Part shown: piece after piece, positions 43,081-52,757 of the stretch
Layout: every line of letters starts with the position of its first letter
Numbering within the stretch: the first letter of the stretch is position 1
Assembly: GCF_025152745.1 (NCBI RefSeq)
Contig: NZ_CP104041.1
Span: 1-64,000 of the forward strand
DNA: 64,000 nucleotides
Direction of reading: 5' to 3'
From: Rhizobium sp. WSM4643
GTDB taxonomy: Bacteria > Pseudomonadota > Alphaproteobacteria > Rhizobiales > Rhizobiaceae
The notes under the pieces: generated by a model
What the model was told of the DNA's origin: nothing
The model's input: the letters and a program-made list of their open reading frames with translations, nothing else
The model's database searches: none
Translations under genes and position numbers: made by a program

Positions 43081-43929
43081 ATGAAAACAGGATATCTTTT
43101 GAGCGCCGCCAGCCTGTCGGTGCTTCTGATCACAGCGGCCGCGCCTGCTTCCGCCGCCGATGACAAGCTCGAGCAGCTGAAGGAGCAAGGCTTTGCGCGC
43201 ATCGCCATCGCCAACGAGCCGCCGTTCACCGCTGTCGGCGCCGACGGCAAAGTGTCCGGTGCGGCCCCCGATGTCGCCCGCGCAATCTTCCAAAAGCTGG
43301 GCGTCAAGGAAGTGGTCGCCTCGATCTCGGAATATGGCGCGATGATCCCCGGCCTGCAGGCCGGCCGCCACGACGCGATCACCGCAGGCCTCTTCATGAA
43401 GCCTGAGCGTTGCGCTGCCGTCGCCTATTCCGAACCGATCCTTTGCGATGCCGAGGCTTTCGCTCTCAAGAAGGGCAACCCGCTGAAGCTGACGAGCTAC
43501 AAGGACATCGCCGACAATCCGGACGCCAAGATCGGCGCGCCGGGCGGCGGCACCGAGGAGAAGCTGGCGCTCGAGGCCGGCGTGCCGCGTGATCGCGTCA
43601 TCGTCGTTCCGGATGGCCAGAGCGGCATCAAGATGCTGCAGGACGGCCGCATCGACGTGTACTCGCTGCCGGTCCTGTCGATCCATGATCTGATGGCCAA
43701 GGCAAACGATCCGAACCTCGAAACCGTCGCTCCCGTCGTCAATGCGCCGGTCTATTGCGATGGTGCCGCCTTCCGCAAGCAGGACGTCGCGTTGCGCGAC
43801 GCCTTCGACGTCGAGCTGAAGAAGCTGAAGGAATCAGGCGAATTCGCCAAGATCATCGAGCCCTACGGCTTCTCGGCCAAGGCGGCGATGTCGACGAGCC
43901 GCGAAAAGCTCTGCGCCGCGGCGAAGTAA
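43081..43929 (+). CDS. ehuB: Ectoine/hydroxyectoine-binding protein EhuB
   Basis: This is a 282-residue periplasmic binding protein of the amino-acid (family 3) type. It has a Sec signal peptide with cleavage after about ASA-25. The mature start (LEQLKEQGFARIAIANEPPF) and the family pattern GAAPDVARAIFQKLGVKEV (about 60-78) and AGLFMKPERCAAVAYSEPI near 102-120 are seen. GAGGAG lies about 10 bases before the ATG; an upstream in-frame TTG is ignored. A perfect hairpin follows the stop, consistent with excess binding protein over permeases. Ligand specificity is assigned from the linked eut genes. Confidence 0.9.
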   Translation: MKTGYLLSAASLSVLLITAAAPASAADDKLEQLKEQGFARIAIANEPPFTAVGADGKVSGAAPDVARAIFQKLGVKEVVASISEYGAMIPGLQAGRHDAITAGLFMKPERCAAVAYSEPILCDAEAFALKKGNPLKLTSYKDIADNPDAKIGAPGGGTEEKLALEAGVPRDRVIVVPDGQSGIKMLQDGRIDVYSLPVLSIHDLMAKANDPNLETVAPVVNAPVYCDGAAFRKQDVALRDAFDVELKKLKESGEFAKIIEPYGFSAKAAMSTSREKLCAAAK

Positions 43930-43943
43930 CAAAGGGTAAGCAG

Positions 43944-43968
43944 CCGGCCATGCCCCAGGCATGGCCGG
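43944..43968 (+). terminator. Perfect 11-bp hairpin after ehuB
   Basis: CCGGCCATGCC (43944-43954) pairs with GGCATGGCCGG (43958-43968) around a 3-base loop, 15 bases after the ehuB stop. There is no T run, so it probably stabilises the ehuAB message and reduces read-through into ehuCD rather than ending it. A second small stem, GATCGT/ACGATC, follows. Confidence 0.65.
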
Positions 43969-44010
43969 ATCGTCTTCGAACGATCTCCAGAGAAGAGAAG
44001 TGAGCTGCCG

Positions 44011-44670
44011 ATGTCGGGATGGTCCGGCTATCTGACATTGATCCTTGAGGGCGCCCTGGTGACGCTCCAGCTGACGGTCATGGGCTCGGCGCTGGCGCTT
44101 GTCATGGCGTTCCTGGCGGGCCTCGGCCGGCTGTCGCGCTTCTTTGCCGTCCGGGCTCTGGCGACGGCCTATATCGAATTCTTTCGCGGCACCTCGATCT
44201 TCGTCCAGCTCTTCTGGGTCTATTTCGTGCTGCCCTTTGCGGGCGTGACCCTGACGCCGCTGCAGGCAGGCGTGCTGGCGCTCGGGCTGAACGTCGGCGC
44301 CTATGCGGCGGAAGTGGTGCGCGGCGCCGTCAAGGCTGTCGGGCGCGAACAGTCGGAAGCGTGCATCGCGCTCAACCTTTCGCGATACCAGCGCATGCGC
44401 CACGTCATCCTGCCGCAGGCGCTGCCGCTGATGCTACCGACCTTCTGCAACAATGCGATCGAACTCCTGAAGGGCACGGCCGTCGTGTCGCTGATCTCGT
44501 TGACGGATATGACCTTCCAGGCGCAGGTGGTGCGGGCGCAGACCGGCAATACGCTGGTGCCCTTCGCGACGATCCTCATCCTCTATTTTCTCATGGCCTC
44601 CGCGATCTCCGCGACGATGCGCTGGCTGGAGCGGCGGATGGCGCGCAGCCTCGACGGCATAAGGACCTGA
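44011..44670 (+). CDS. ehuC: Ectoine ABC transporter permease EhuC
   Basis: This is a 219-residue His/Glu/Gln-type (HisM-like) permease with about five helices. The FFRGTSIFVQLFWVYFVLP signature (about 55-73) and the EAA loop (SEACIALNLSRYQRMRHVILPQAL, about 115-138) are present. The gene starts 81 bases after ehuB, beyond the hairpin, and is followed by ehuD after 4 bases. EhuC and EhuD should form the heterodimeric membrane channel on which EhuA acts. Confidence 0.9.
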   Translation: MSGWSGYLTLILEGALVTLQLTVMGSALALVMAFLAGLGRLSRFFAVRALATAYIEFFRGTSIFVQLFWVYFVLPFAGVTLTPLQAGVLALGLNVGAYAAEVVRGAVKAVGREQSEACIALNLSRYQRMRHVILPQALPLMLPTFCNNAIELLKGTAVVSLISLTDMTFQAQVVRAQTGNTLVPFATILILYFLMASAISATMRWLERRMARSLDGIRT

Positions 44671-44674
44671 TCGG

Positions 44675-45334
44675 ATGGAATGGGATTGGGACTTCGTCTG
44701 GCAGATCATGCCGACCCTTCTCGAAGGGTTCAAAATCACTCTTCTCGCGACCATCCTCGGCGCTGCCGTCGCCATGATCGTCGGCCTGGGGCTCGCCATT
44801 GCGCGGCGCTCACCGGTCGCCGGCATTTCCAGGACGGTCGCTTTCGTCTCGGAATTCATCCGCGGCACGCCATTGCTGGTGCAGCTCTACTTCATCTTCT
44901 ATGTGCTGCCGGATATCGGCATCCGGCTGGCGCCGCTCACCGCCGGCGTCATCGGCATGGGCATTCACTATGCAACCTATACCGCGGAGGTCTATCGCGC
45001 CGGTATCGAGAACGTGCCGCGCGGACAATGGGAGGCAGCCAAGGCCACCAATCTGTCGACGCGCCAGGCCTGGATCCACGTGATCCTGCCGCAGGCGATC
45101 CCGCCGATGATCCCGGCGCTCGCCAATTATTTCATCGCCATGTTCAAGGAGACGCCGCTGCTTTCGGCGATCACCGTGCTCGAACTGATGAACCAGGCAA
45201 AGAGCATCGCCAACAGCAACTACCGCTACATCGAGCCGATGACGCTGGTCGGCGTCTTCTTCCTCGTCATCAGCCTGATTTCGGTCGTGGGATTACGCTG
45301 GCTCGAGGAACGCTACGCCAGGATGGATGACTGA
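44675..45334 (+). CDS. ehuD: Ectoine ABC transporter permease EhuD
   Basis: This is a 219-residue partner permease of EhuC. The EFIRGTPLLVQLYFIFYVLPDIG signature is at about 60-82, and the EAA loop (WEAAKATNLSTRQAWIHVILPQAI) is at about 119-142. Five helices are predicted. It lies 4 bases after ehuC and 2 bases before eutA, so transport and catabolism are in one transcript. Confidence 0.9.
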   Translation: MEWDWDFVWQIMPTLLEGFKITLLATILGAAVAMIVGLGLAIARRSPVAGISRTVAFVSEFIRGTPLLVQLYFIFYVLPDIGIRLAPLTAGVIGMGIHYATYTAEVYRAGIENVPRGQWEAAKATNLSTRQAWIHVILPQAIPPMIPALANYFIAMFKETPLLSAITVLELMNQAKSIANSNYRYIEPMTLVGVFFLVISLISVVGLRWLEERYARMDD

Positions 45335-45336
45335 TC

Positions 45337-46116
45337 ATGACTGTAGAGATCGAGATCATTCCCGCCGGCCGGCTGCCGCGACTGGACGACCGGCCGCTGG
45401 AAAAGCGCATCGGCCTCATTATCCTGGCAACCGACCACACGACAGAAGTCGACTTCCAGCGCATGGTCGCTGGCGATCGCCTCGGCGTCTATGTCAGCCG
45501 CATCCATTATGCCAATCCGGTCACGCCGGAAAACCTCCTGAAGATGCAGCCGTCGCTGACCGAAGGCGCGGCACTGATCCTGCCGGACGAGGCACTCGAT
45601 GCCATCGTCTATTCCTGCACCTCCGCCTCGGTGGTGATCGGCGACCGGAACATCGAGGCGGCGATCCATGCGGGCAAGCCCGGCGTTCCCGTCGTGACGC
45701 CGACGGCTGCCGCCGTGACCGGCCTGAAGGCGCTGGGCGCCAGACGGATTTCGGTGCTGACGCCCTATACGATCGAGACCAGCCGGCCGATGGCCGACTA
45801 TTTTTCGGATCTCGGCTTTGCGATCGACCGCTTCACCTGTCTCGGCCTGATCGATGATCGCGAGATGGCGCGGATCGCGCCGGACGAGATCCTTGCCTTC
45901 GCACGCCAGGCACTGGCGCCGCAGTCGGATGCGCTGTTTATCTCCTGTACGGCGGTGCGGGCAGCCGAGGTCGCGGCCCGGATCGAGGCTGAAATCGGCA
46001 AGCCGGTCGTCACCAGCAATCTTGCGACGGCTTGGGCCTGCCTGCGGCTTTGCGGCGACGATCTGGCGCGGCCCGAACTCGGTCAATTGATGACCAAGCC
46101 CTATCGAGAAGGCTGA
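45337..46116 (+). CDS. eutA: EutA, Asp/Glu racemase / maleate isomerase-like protein of hydroxyectoine use
   Basis: This 259-residue Asp/Glu-racemase-superfamily protein has two cysteine sites: YSCTSASVVIG (about 89-99) and ISCTAVRAAEV (about 205-215). They mirror each other as in two-base racemases and maleate isomerase, and NLATAWA follows near the end. In ectoine users EutABC is thought to convert hydroxyectoine to ectoine, with EutA perhaps changing stereochemistry first. It is the first catabolic gene after the transporter. Confidence 0.88.
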   Translation: MTVEIEIIPAGRLPRLDDRPLEKRIGLIILATDHTTEVDFQRMVAGDRLGVYVSRIHYANPVTPENLLKMQPSLTEGAALILPDEALDAIVYSCTSASVVIGDRNIEAAIHAGKPGVPVVTPTAAAVTGLKALGARRISVLTPYTIETSRPMADYFSDLGFAIDRFTCLGLIDDREMARIAPDEILAFARQALAPQSDALFISCTAVRAAEVAARIEAEIGKPVVTSNLATAWACLRLCGDDLARPELGQLMTKPYREG

Positions 46117-46120
46117 GATC

Positions 46121-47122
46121 ATGGCGAGCCCCTTGCCCGTTTCGCTGGAGGATATCCGTGCGGCGACGCGCCGGATCGCCGGCCGCGTGCTCTGTACACC
46201 GATGGTGCAGTCCGCTTCCCTTGGCGAATTGGCAGGCGTTCCTGTCCATCTCAAGCTTGAGCATCATCAGACGACCGGCAGTTTCAAGCTGCGCGGCGCG
46301 ACCAATGCGGTGCTCTCCTTGTCGCCGGCAGAGCGCTCGCGCGGCGTCGTCGCGGCCTCGACCGGAAATCACGGCCGGGCGCTTGCCTATGCGGCAAAGG
46401 CGGAAGGGGCGGTTGCGACCATCTGCATGTCGCGGCTGGTGCCGGAGAACAAGGTTTCGGAAATCCGTCGCCTCGGGGCCGATGTCCACATCGTCGGATT
46501 ATCGCAGGACGAGGCGCAGCTGGAAGTCGACCGGCTGGTTCGCGAGGAGGGTTTGGTGATGGTCCCGCCCTTCGACCATCCTGCTGTCGTGGCCGGGCAG
46601 GGGACGCTGGGGCTCGAAATCATCGACACCTTGCCGGAGGCGGCAATCGTGCTGGTGCCGCTCTCGGGCGGCGGCCTTGCGGCGGGCGTTGCCGCTGCGG
46701 TCAAAGGCGTCAGCCCGACGACCAAGGTGATCGGCCTGACGATGGAGAAGGGCGCTGCAATGAAGGCAAGCCTCGATGCGGGGCGGCCGGTGCAGGTCGA
46801 CGAAGTGCCGAGCCTTGCCGACTCGCTCGGCGGCGGCAGCGGCCTCGACAATCGCGTCACTTTTGCCATGTGCCGCGAGCTTCTCGACGACGTCATACTG
46901 CTGACGGAAGCGGAGATCGCCGCCGGCATGCGCCATGCCTATGCCTGCGAACGCCAGATTGTCGAAGGCGCGGGCGCGGTCGGCATTGCAGTGCTTCTTG
47001 CCGGGAAAATTGTGGCGAACGGTCCCATCGTCGCGATCCTGTCCGGGCAGAATGTCGACATGGAACAGCATCTTCGGGTGATCAACGGGACACAGCCGCT
47101 CTACGGCGAGGAGAGACCATGA
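46121..47122 (+). CDS. eutB: EutB, PLP-dependent threonine-dehydratase-like hydroxyectoine enzyme
   Basis: This 333-residue fold-type II PLP enzyme is of the threonine/serine dehydratase family. The PLP lysine is in TTGSFKLRGATN (about 49-60), with ASTGNHGRALAY (about 84-95) for the phosphate or substrate loop and VPLSGGGLAAGVA (about 179-191), the tetraglycine-type PLP-phosphate loop. In the EutABC route it would remove the hydroxyl as water. There is no regulatory ACT domain, in keeping with a catabolic enzyme. Its stop overlaps the eutC start. Confidence 0.9.
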   Translation: MASPLPVSLEDIRAATRRIAGRVLCTPMVQSASLGELAGVPVHLKLEHHQTTGSFKLRGATNAVLSLSPAERSRGVVAASTGNHGRALAYAAKAEGAVATICMSRLVPENKVSEIRRLGADVHIVGLSQDEAQLEVDRLVREEGLVMVPPFDHPAVVAGQGTLGLEIIDTLPEAAIVLVPLSGGGLAAGVAAAVKGVSPTTKVIGLTMEKGAAMKASLDAGRPVQVDEVPSLADSLGGGSGLDNRVTFAMCRELLDDVILLTEAEIAAGMRHAYACERQIVEGAGAVGIAVLLAGKIVANGPIVAILSGQNVDMEQHLRVINGTQPLYGEERP

Positions 47123-48111
47123 GCCAGATGATCATCCTGACGGAAGCGGAGCTGAGGAAAGTCATCGGGCTTGATCGCGATGCGGTCGCCTGCATCGAGG
47201 AGGCTTTCGCAGCGCTTGCCACCAAAGCCGTCGCCATGCCGCCGATTCTGCGGCTCGACATTCCGGAATATCGGGGCGAAGTCGATGTAAAGACCGCCTA
47301 TGTGCCCGGCATCGAGGGCTTCGCAATCAAGATCAGCCCCGGTTTCTTCGACAATCCGAAGATCGGCCTGCCGAGTACCAACGGCATGATGGTGCTGCTG
47401 TCGAGCCGGACCGGGCTGGTGCATGCGCTGTTGCTGGACAATGGCTATCTCACCGACGTGCGCACCGCAGCAGCCGGCGCCGTCGCGGCAAAACATCTGT
47501 CGCGGGAAAATGCGTCCGTGGCCGCGATCTTCGGTGCGGGTATGCAGGCGCGGCTGCAGCTCGAAGCGCTGACGCTGGTCCGGCCGATCCGCGAAGCAAG
47601 GATTTGGGCGCGCGACGCTGCCAAGGCGCAAAGCGTGGCAGCGGAATTGGCCGGAAAGCTCGGGTTTCCGGTCACTGCGACACCGGACGCCAGAGGCGCA
47701 ATGACCGGCGCTGATCTCATCGTCACCACCACGCCGTCGGAAATTCCGATCATCGAGGCCGGGTGGCTGGAACCCGGACAGCATCTGACGGCGATGGGCT
47801 CGGATGCGGAGCACAAGAACGAGATCGACCCGGCCGCCATCGCGGGTGCCGGCCTCTACGTCGCCGACAGCTTGAAGCAGACGCGGCGTCTCGGCGAACT
47901 GCATCACGCAATCGATGCCGGGCTGGTCGCAGGCGATGCGGTCTTTGCCGAGCTCGGCCAGATCGTCGCCGGCCGGACACCGGGACGGACGCGCAACGAC
48001 CAGATCACCATCGCGGACCTGACCGGAACCGGCATCCAGGACACCGCCATCGCCACACTCGCCTTTGCCCGCGCCGGCGCGGCAAATGCCGGGACCACAT
48101 TCGAAAGCTGA
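47119..48111 (+). CDS. eutC: EutC, ornithine-cyclodeaminase/mu-crystallin family enzyme of hydroxyectoine use
   Basis: This 330-residue NAD(P)-binding protein of the ornithine cyclodeaminase family shows the substrate and cofactor segments KISPGFFDNPKIGLPSTNG (about 69-87), the Rossmann loop IFGAGMQARLQLEAL (about 136-150) and VTTTPSEIPIIEAGWLEPGQH near 203-223. It probably performs the reductive step that yields ectoine. GAGGAGAG lies before the ATG, which overlaps eutB; the longer open frame upstream is a shadow. Confidence 0.9.
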   Translation: MSQMIILTEAELRKVIGLDRDAVACIEEAFAALATKAVAMPPILRLDIPEYRGEVDVKTAYVPGIEGFAIKISPGFFDNPKIGLPSTNGMMVLLSSRTGLVHALLLDNGYLTDVRTAAAGAVAAKHLSRENASVAAIFGAGMQARLQLEALTLVRPIREARIWARDAAKAQSVAAELAGKLGFPVTATPDARGAMTGADLIVTTTPSEIPIIEAGWLEPGQHLTAMGSDAEHKNEIDPAAIAGAGLYVADSLKQTRRLGELHHAIDAGLVAGDAVFAELGQIVAGRTPGRTRNDQITIADLTGTGIQDTAIATLAFARAGAANAGTTFES

Positions 48112-48143
48112 CCGGCGCGGCGCCGGAAGAGAAGGGAAGAAAC

Positions 48144-49325
48144 ATGACCCAGCCCAACCTCAAATTCTCGCTCGGCGAATATGCCGCGCGGCTGGAAAAG
48201 ACACGGCGTGCCATGGAGACGAAGGGCGTCGACCTGCTTGTTGTCAGCGACCCGTCGAACATGGCCTGGCTGACCGGCTATGACGGCTGGTCTTTCTACG
48301 TGCATCAGGCGGTGATCGTGCCGCCGCAGGGCGAGCCGATCTGGTTCGGCCGCGGCCAGGATGCCAATGGCGCCAAGTTCACTGCCTATCTGAAACACGA
48401 CAACATCGTCGGTTATCCCGATCACTATGTGCAGTCGACCGAGCGCCACCCGATGGACTATCTCTCGGGCATCCTGACCGAGCGCGGCTTCGGCAAGCTG
48501 ACGATCGGCGTCGAGATGGACAATTACTGGTTCTCGGCGGCGGCCTTTGCGGCGCTGCAGAAGCACCTGCCGAACGCCCGCTTCGTCGACGCGACCGCCC
48601 TCGTCAACTGGCAGCGCGCGGTCAAGAGCGAGACCGAAATCAGGTACATGCGCAATGCCGCCCGCATCGTCGAGGCGATGCATGCCCGCATCTTCGACAA
48701 GATCGAGGTCGGTATGCGCAAGTGCGATCTGGTTGCGGAAATCTACGATGCCGGCACCCGCGGCGTCGACGGCATCGGCGGCGATTATCCGGCGATCGTG
48801 CCGCTGCTGCCGTCCGGCGCCGAAGCGTCCGCGCCCCACCTGACCTGGGACGACCGGCCGATGAAGAAGGGCGAGGGCACCTTCTTCGAGATCGCCGGCT
48901 GCTATAACCGTTACCACCTGCCGCTGTCGCGTACCGTCTTCCTCGGCAAGCCGACGCAGGCCTTTCTCGATGCCGAAAAGGCGACTTTGGAGGGCATGGA
49001 GGCCGGCCTTGCGGTCGCCAGACCCGGCAATACCTGCGAGGATATCGCCAACGCCTTCTTCGCGGTGCTGAAGAAATACGGGATCGTCAAGGACAACCGC
49101 ACGGGCTATCCGATCGGTCTTTCCTATCCGCCGGACTGGGGCGAGCGCACCATGAGCCTGCGTCCCGGCGACCGGACGGAGCTGAAGCCCGGCATGACCT
49201 TCCATTTCATGACCGGTCTCTGGCTCGACGACATGGGTTTCGAGACGACCGAGAGCATCCTCATCACCGACAGCGGCGTCGAGTGCTTCGCCAACGTGCC
49301 GCGCAGACTGATGGTCAAGGATTGA
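48144..49325 (+). CDS. eutD: Ectoine hydrolase EutD/DoeA (M24 peptidase fold)
   Basis: This is a 393-residue pita-bread hydrolase of the M24 family. The N-terminal creatinase-like domain (about 8-145, including SDPSNMAWLTGYDGWSFY) is followed by the catalytic domain. Family metal-ligand positions are only partly conserved, as known for ectoine hydrolases: HLTWDDRPMKKGEG (about 232-245) and TFHFMTGLWLDD near 352-363. The enzyme opens ectoine to N-alpha-acetyl-L-2,4-diaminobutyrate. GAAGGGAAGAAAC is its ribosome site. The length is typical. Confidence 0.9.
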   Translation: MTQPNLKFSLGEYAARLEKTRRAMETKGVDLLVVSDPSNMAWLTGYDGWSFYVHQAVIVPPQGEPIWFGRGQDANGAKFTAYLKHDNIVGYPDHYVQSTERHPMDYLSGILTERGFGKLTIGVEMDNYWFSAAAFAALQKHLPNARFVDATALVNWQRAVKSETEIRYMRNAARIVEAMHARIFDKIEVGMRKCDLVAEIYDAGTRGVDGIGGDYPAIVPLLPSGAEASAPHLTWDDRPMKKGEGTFFEIAGCYNRYHLPLSRTVFLGKPTQAFLDAEKATLEGMEAGLAVARPGNTCEDIANAFFAVLKKYGIVKDNRTGYPIGLSYPPDWGERTMSLRPGDRTELKPGMTFHFMTGLWLDDMGFETTESILITDSGVECFANVPRRLMVKD

Positions 49326-49332
49326 GGCTGTC

Positions 49333-50340
49333 ATGACAGAGATTGGCTTGCGGCCGTCGCCGATCAGCGCGACGGTCAATTTCGCCGCCGAGGGTATCCA
49401 GCACGGATTCCTGCGCCTGCCTTACAGCCGCGACGACTCCGCCTGGGGATCGGTGATGGTGCCGATAACGGTCATCCGGAACGGCAAGGGGCCAACGGCC
49501 CTGCTGACCGGCGGCAATCACGGCGACGAGTATGAAGGACCGATCGCGCTCTTCGATCTTGCCAACTCGCTGAAGGCCGAAGAGGTGAGGGGCACCGTCA
49601 TTATCGTGCCGGCCATGAATTATCCGGCATTCCAAGCGGGAACCAGGACCTCGCCGATCGACAGGGGCAACATGAACCGCAGCTTCCCGGGCCGGCCGGA
49701 CGGCACGGTGACGGAGAAGATCGCCGACTATTTCAGCCGTGTGCTGCTGCCGATGGCGGATCTCGTCCTCGATTTTCATTCCGGTGGCAAGACGCTCGAT
49801 TTTCTGCCGTTCTGCGCGGCCCACATCCTGCCGAACAAGCAACAGGAGGAAAAAGCTTTCGAATTCGTGAGGGCGTTTGCGGCACCCTATTCGATGAAGA
49901 TGCTGGAGATCGATGCGGTCGGCATGTACGACACCGCGGCCGAGGAGATGGGCAAGATCTTCATCACCACGGAACTCGGCGGCGGCGGCACCGCCACGGC
50001 CAAAAGTGCGGCGATTGCCAAGCGCGGCACCATGAACGTGCTGCGCCACGCCGGGATCGTCGCGGGCATCGTCGATCCTGGTCCGACGACCTGGCTCGAC
50101 ATGCCGGACGGTCGCTGCTTCTCCTTCGCAGAGGAGGGCGGGCTGATCGAACCTGTCATCGATCTCGGTGAAGCCGTCACTGACGATGCGGTCATCGCTC
50201 GCATCTATCCGACCGGGCGGACCGGGGTGGTGCCCCGCGAGATCCGCGCCGGCATGAGCGGCATTCTCTGTGCCCGGCACTTCCCGGGGCTGGTCAAATC
50301 AGGCGATTGCGTTGCCGTCGTGGCGGTTGTTGACGATTAG
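49333..50340 (+). CDS. eutE: N-alpha-acetyl-L-2,4-diaminobutyrate deacetylase EutE/DoeB
   Basis: This is a 335-residue zinc hydrolase of the succinylglutamate-desuccinylase/aspartoacylase family. Zinc ligands are in GGNHGDEYEGP (about 58-68, His and Glu) and LDFHSGGKTLDF (about 145-156, His); the substrate arginine region NMNRSFPGRP lies near 114-123. It removes acetate from the ring-opened product to give L-2,4-diaminobutyrate for Atf. It starts 7 bases after eutD and ends the operon. Its stop codon runs straight into a palindromic repeat. Confidence 0.92.
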   Translation: MTEIGLRPSPISATVNFAAEGIQHGFLRLPYSRDDSAWGSVMVPITVIRNGKGPTALLTGGNHGDEYEGPIALFDLANSLKAEEVRGTVIIVPAMNYPAFQAGTRTSPIDRGNMNRSFPGRPDGTVTEKIADYFSRVLLPMADLVLDFHSGGKTLDFLPFCAAHILPNKQQEEKAFEFVRAFAAPYSMKMLEIDAVGMYDTAAEEMGKIFITTELGGGGTATAKSAAIAKRGTMNVLRHAGIVAGIVDPGPTTWLDMPDGRCFSFAEEGGLIEPVIDLGEAVTDDAVIARIYPTGRTGVVPREIRAGMSGILCARHFPGLVKSGDCVAVVAVVDD

Positions 50341-50387
50341 AACAGGATGATTTTAGGCCGGGTCGGCCTGAAATCTGAATCCTGTTC
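50340..50387 (+). repeat. Palindromic intergenic element with GAACAGGAT ends
   Basis: GAACAGGAT (50340-50348) and ATCCTGTTC (50379-50387) are perfect inverted ends. An inner stem AGGCC (50355-50359)/GGCCT (50365-50369) sits between. This pattern is familiar from rhizobial intergenic palindromes. Right after eutE it may also act as a terminator. Confidence 0.65.
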
Positions 50388-50400
50388 CAAATTAAATGGT

Positions 50401-50453
50401 TAGAGCATGATGTCGTCCGAATAATCGCGCACACTTTTCGGCATCATGCTCTA
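50401..50453. repeat. Rhizobial palindromic repeat (AGAGCATGATG type), copy 1
   Basis: TAGAGCATGATG (50401-50412) and CATCATGCTCTA (50442-50453) are perfect 12-bp inverted arms. The inner part (GTCCGA and TTTTCGG) also pairs imperfectly. A second copy is at 55286-55335. Such elements are common in Rhizobium intergenic DNA. Confidence 0.8.
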
Positions 50454-50488
50454 GGCGATCGGACAGGTCGAGCTTCGACGGTCAGGCG

Positions 50489-52306
50489 TCAAGCCGCTTT
50501 CTGCGGTCTTGACCCGCTGGCGGCCGCGTCGATCTGAAAGCGGTTTACCACCCCTTCCAACGTCTGCGTTTGGCTGCCGAGTGCCCGGCAGGCCGTGGCG
50601 GTTTCGACGGCCATGGCGGCGTTGTGTTGCGTCACCTGATCGAGCGCGTTGACGGAGGCGTTGATCTCGCCGATCGCCACCGCCTGCTCGGAGGACACCG
50701 AAACGATACGGGCGATCAGGCCGGCAACCTGCTCGACCTGTCCTTCGATTTCCAGGAGCGCCTTACCGGTGCGGTTGACGAGGTCCACACCGGTGGAGAC
50801 CTGGGCGGAGGAGGTGGAGATCAGAGCTCTGATCTCCTTGGCGGCGTTGGCCGAGCGCATGGCAAGTTCACGTACTTCCTGGGCAACGACGGCAAAACCC
50901 TTGCCTGCTTCGCCGGCGCGCGCTGCTTCAACCCCGGCATTGAGCGCGAGAAGATTGGTCTGGAAGGCGATTTCATCGATGACATTGACGATGGCGCCAA
51001 TCTGGGAGGACGAGCCTTCGATCCTTTCCATGGCGGCGATGGCTTCGCGAACGACGGCTGCCGAATGTTCGGCGCTGGTGCGGGTCTCGGCCATCATGCC
51101 GGTGGCTCTGCCGGCATGGTCGGAGGCGTCTTTGGCTTTGATATTCATTTCATCGAGTGCGGCTGTGGCCTCTTCGAGCATCGCGGCCTGCTGTTCCGTG
51201 CGCGACGCAAGACTGTCGGCTGCATCGGTGATGCCGGCCGAGGAACTGCCCACCTGCTTGGAGGTCTGGGCGATCTCGGCCATCGAAGCGCAAAGCGCGT
51301 CCATACTGTCGTTGAACTTCGCACGCAAGGTCTCGTAGGCTGCAGCGAATGGTGTCGTGATCCGGCAATCAAGATTGCCGGTCGACAGCTGTTCAAGGCC
51401 GTATGTCAGTTGATCGATGACAGTTTCGCGGATCCGTTCCTCGGCCGTCCTTTCGGCCAGCTGGCTGCGTTCGCGTTCGAATTCCGCATCGCGTAGTGCG
51501 GTCTCGCGCTTCTGCGCGTCCTGCCGCTCAAGCGCATTGCGACGGAATACCGCCACGGCCTTGGACATGGCTCCGATCTCGTCGGACCGGTTGGCATAGG
51601 GGACTTCGGTCGAAAAATCACCTTCGGCAAGGTTGCCCATATAGGCCTTCATGCCATCGAGCGGCACAATTGCGCGGCGACGCAGGAGATAAAGTCCCAC
51701 CAGCAACAGCCCGAACGAACCGAAGCCTGCAGCACCCGCATAGATCGTCCAGGTGACGATCTCCGAGGCGGCATTGCGCTCCTCACCCTTCAGGAAAGCG
51801 TCGGAATTGGCAACGAGTTTCTCAACCGCGTCCTGGTGCGAATGAAAGGCGACGCGCAACTGCTCGATCGCCCCGTGCGCCTTGTCTTCATCCTTGGCAT
51901 TCAGGGCCGGAATGATCTCACGGTTCATCACGCCCCAGAACGCATCGCCCTTGGCGATAACATCGTTTTCAAGCTCGTCCTTCAAAGCCTGCGGCAGCCG
52001 AGTGGTTTTCCAATAGGCGCGGCGGTCATCGTAAGCGGCCTTCAGATTTGCGATCTTGGCAAGATTGGTGTCGGTGAGTTCGGGAAATTTGCTCGCCTCG
52101 AAGGAGAGCATGTAGGATTCCACCACAAACAGCGGCGGCGGCAGAATATCGGCAATCAAATCCTTGCCGTAGACAACCTGCTCGTAAACCGGCCCGTTGA
52201 CTTTCAGCCGTTCAAGGGCCGACTGCTGCAATCCGATCGACATGAAAAGGCCTGCCGAAACGGCGACACCGAACGCAACCAGACTGCGGGCAATGGTGAA
52301 TGCCAA
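50489..52306 (-). CDS. Methyl-accepting chemotaxis protein
   Basis: This is a 605-residue chemoreceptor. Helix one is at about 5-22, a helical periplasmic sensor at about 25-190, helix two near 200-222, a HAMP domain near 222-275 ([23 protein letters not shown]), a second HAMP-like region near 325-375, and the signalling tip with [20 protein letters not shown] (about 475-494). TTG at 52306 is chosen as start: GGGAGA is 6 bases ahead and it begins just before helix one. The open frame extends further but lacks signal character. There is no CheB/CheR-binding pentapeptide at the C terminus (ends SRPQKAA). It lies just after the ectoine operon, convergent, so a role in taxis towards the transported compounds is possible. 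Confidence 0.9.
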   Translation of the reverse strand: MAFTIARSLVAFGVAVSAGLFMSIGLQQSALERLKVNGPVYEQVVYGKDLIADILPPPLFVVESYMLSFEASKFPELTDTNLAKIANLKAAYDDRRAYWKTTRLPQALKDELENDVIAKGDAFWGVMNREIIPALNAKDEDKAHGAIEQLRVAFHSHQDAVEKLVANSDAFLKGEERNAASEIVTWTIYAGAAGFGSFGLLLVGLYLLRRRAIVPLDGMKAYMGNLAEGDFSTEVPYANRSDEIGAMSKAVAVFRRNALERQDAQKRETALRDAEFERERSQLAERTAEERIRETVIDQLTYGLEQLSTGNLDCRITTPFAAAYETLRAKFNDSMDALCASMAEIAQTSKQVGSSSAGITDAADSLASRTEQQAAMLEEATAALDEMNIKAKDASDHAGRATGMMAETRTSAEHSAAVVREAIAAMERIEGSSSQIGAIVNVIDEIAFQTNLLALNAGVEAARAGEAGKGFAVVAQEVRELAMRSANAAKEIRALISTSSAQVSTGVDLVNRTGKALLEIEGQVEQVAGLIARIVSVSSEQAVAIGEINASVNALDQVTQHNAAMAVETATACRALGSQTQTLEGVVNRFQIDAAASGSRPQKAA

Positions 52307-52508
52307 GGACTGTCTCCCACATGATGTGGCTTCTCTGCTTGAGATGCCTGATCCCTCGTGAAGTACTATGTCGATAGAACACTGAAATATGGTTAATTGT
52401 TTTTGACATCGGAACAAAATCAGGACCGGGACTACTTGTAGTACGCAGCCATCATCTGCAATCTTGATGTTAGCGACTGCTGCTACATGCAGATGAAAGG
52501 AGACCGAC

Positions 52509-52757
52509 ATGGCCGAACCTCAACTTTCCGTGCGCAGTGCGAAGGCACGCGATCTTGCACATCGGCTTGCTCGGCGCGAAAATCGATCAATAGCTGACAT
52601 CGTTGAGCGGGCCCTCGAATCGTATGAAATACGGGAGACCGGCCGCGAGGCGGCCACGGCCTTTTATGCTCAGCTTTCGCAACAAAGTGGCACGGATATC
52701 GACCTTGAGTCAGTCCTCAAAGAGGACAGACAGGCACACAAGGGCATCGAACTTTGA
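52509..52757 (+). CDS. VapB-like antitoxin (orphan)
   Basis: This is an 82-residue ribbon-helix-helix/PSK-type antitoxin. The N-terminal part [35 protein letters not shown] (about 6-40) fits the Rv0623-like family, and a C-terminal acidic tail would bind a PIN toxin. GAAAGGAG precedes the ATG. In such loci a VapC gene starts right at the antitoxin stop. Here TTGATCTTTCTCG at 52754 could be its first codons, but the conserved DTN never appears and the frame stops after about 20 codons. The toxin therefore seems to have been lost. Confidence 0.75.
   Translation: MAEPQLSVRSAKARDLAHRLARRENRSIADIVERALESYEIRETGREAATAFYAQLSQQSGTDIDLESVLKEDRQAHKGIEL

Noticed and set aside
50402..50452. Palindrome near eutE as a specific riboswitch or regulator site
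   Set aside because: A second copy elsewhere in the window and its familiar form mark it as a dispersed rhizobial repeat.
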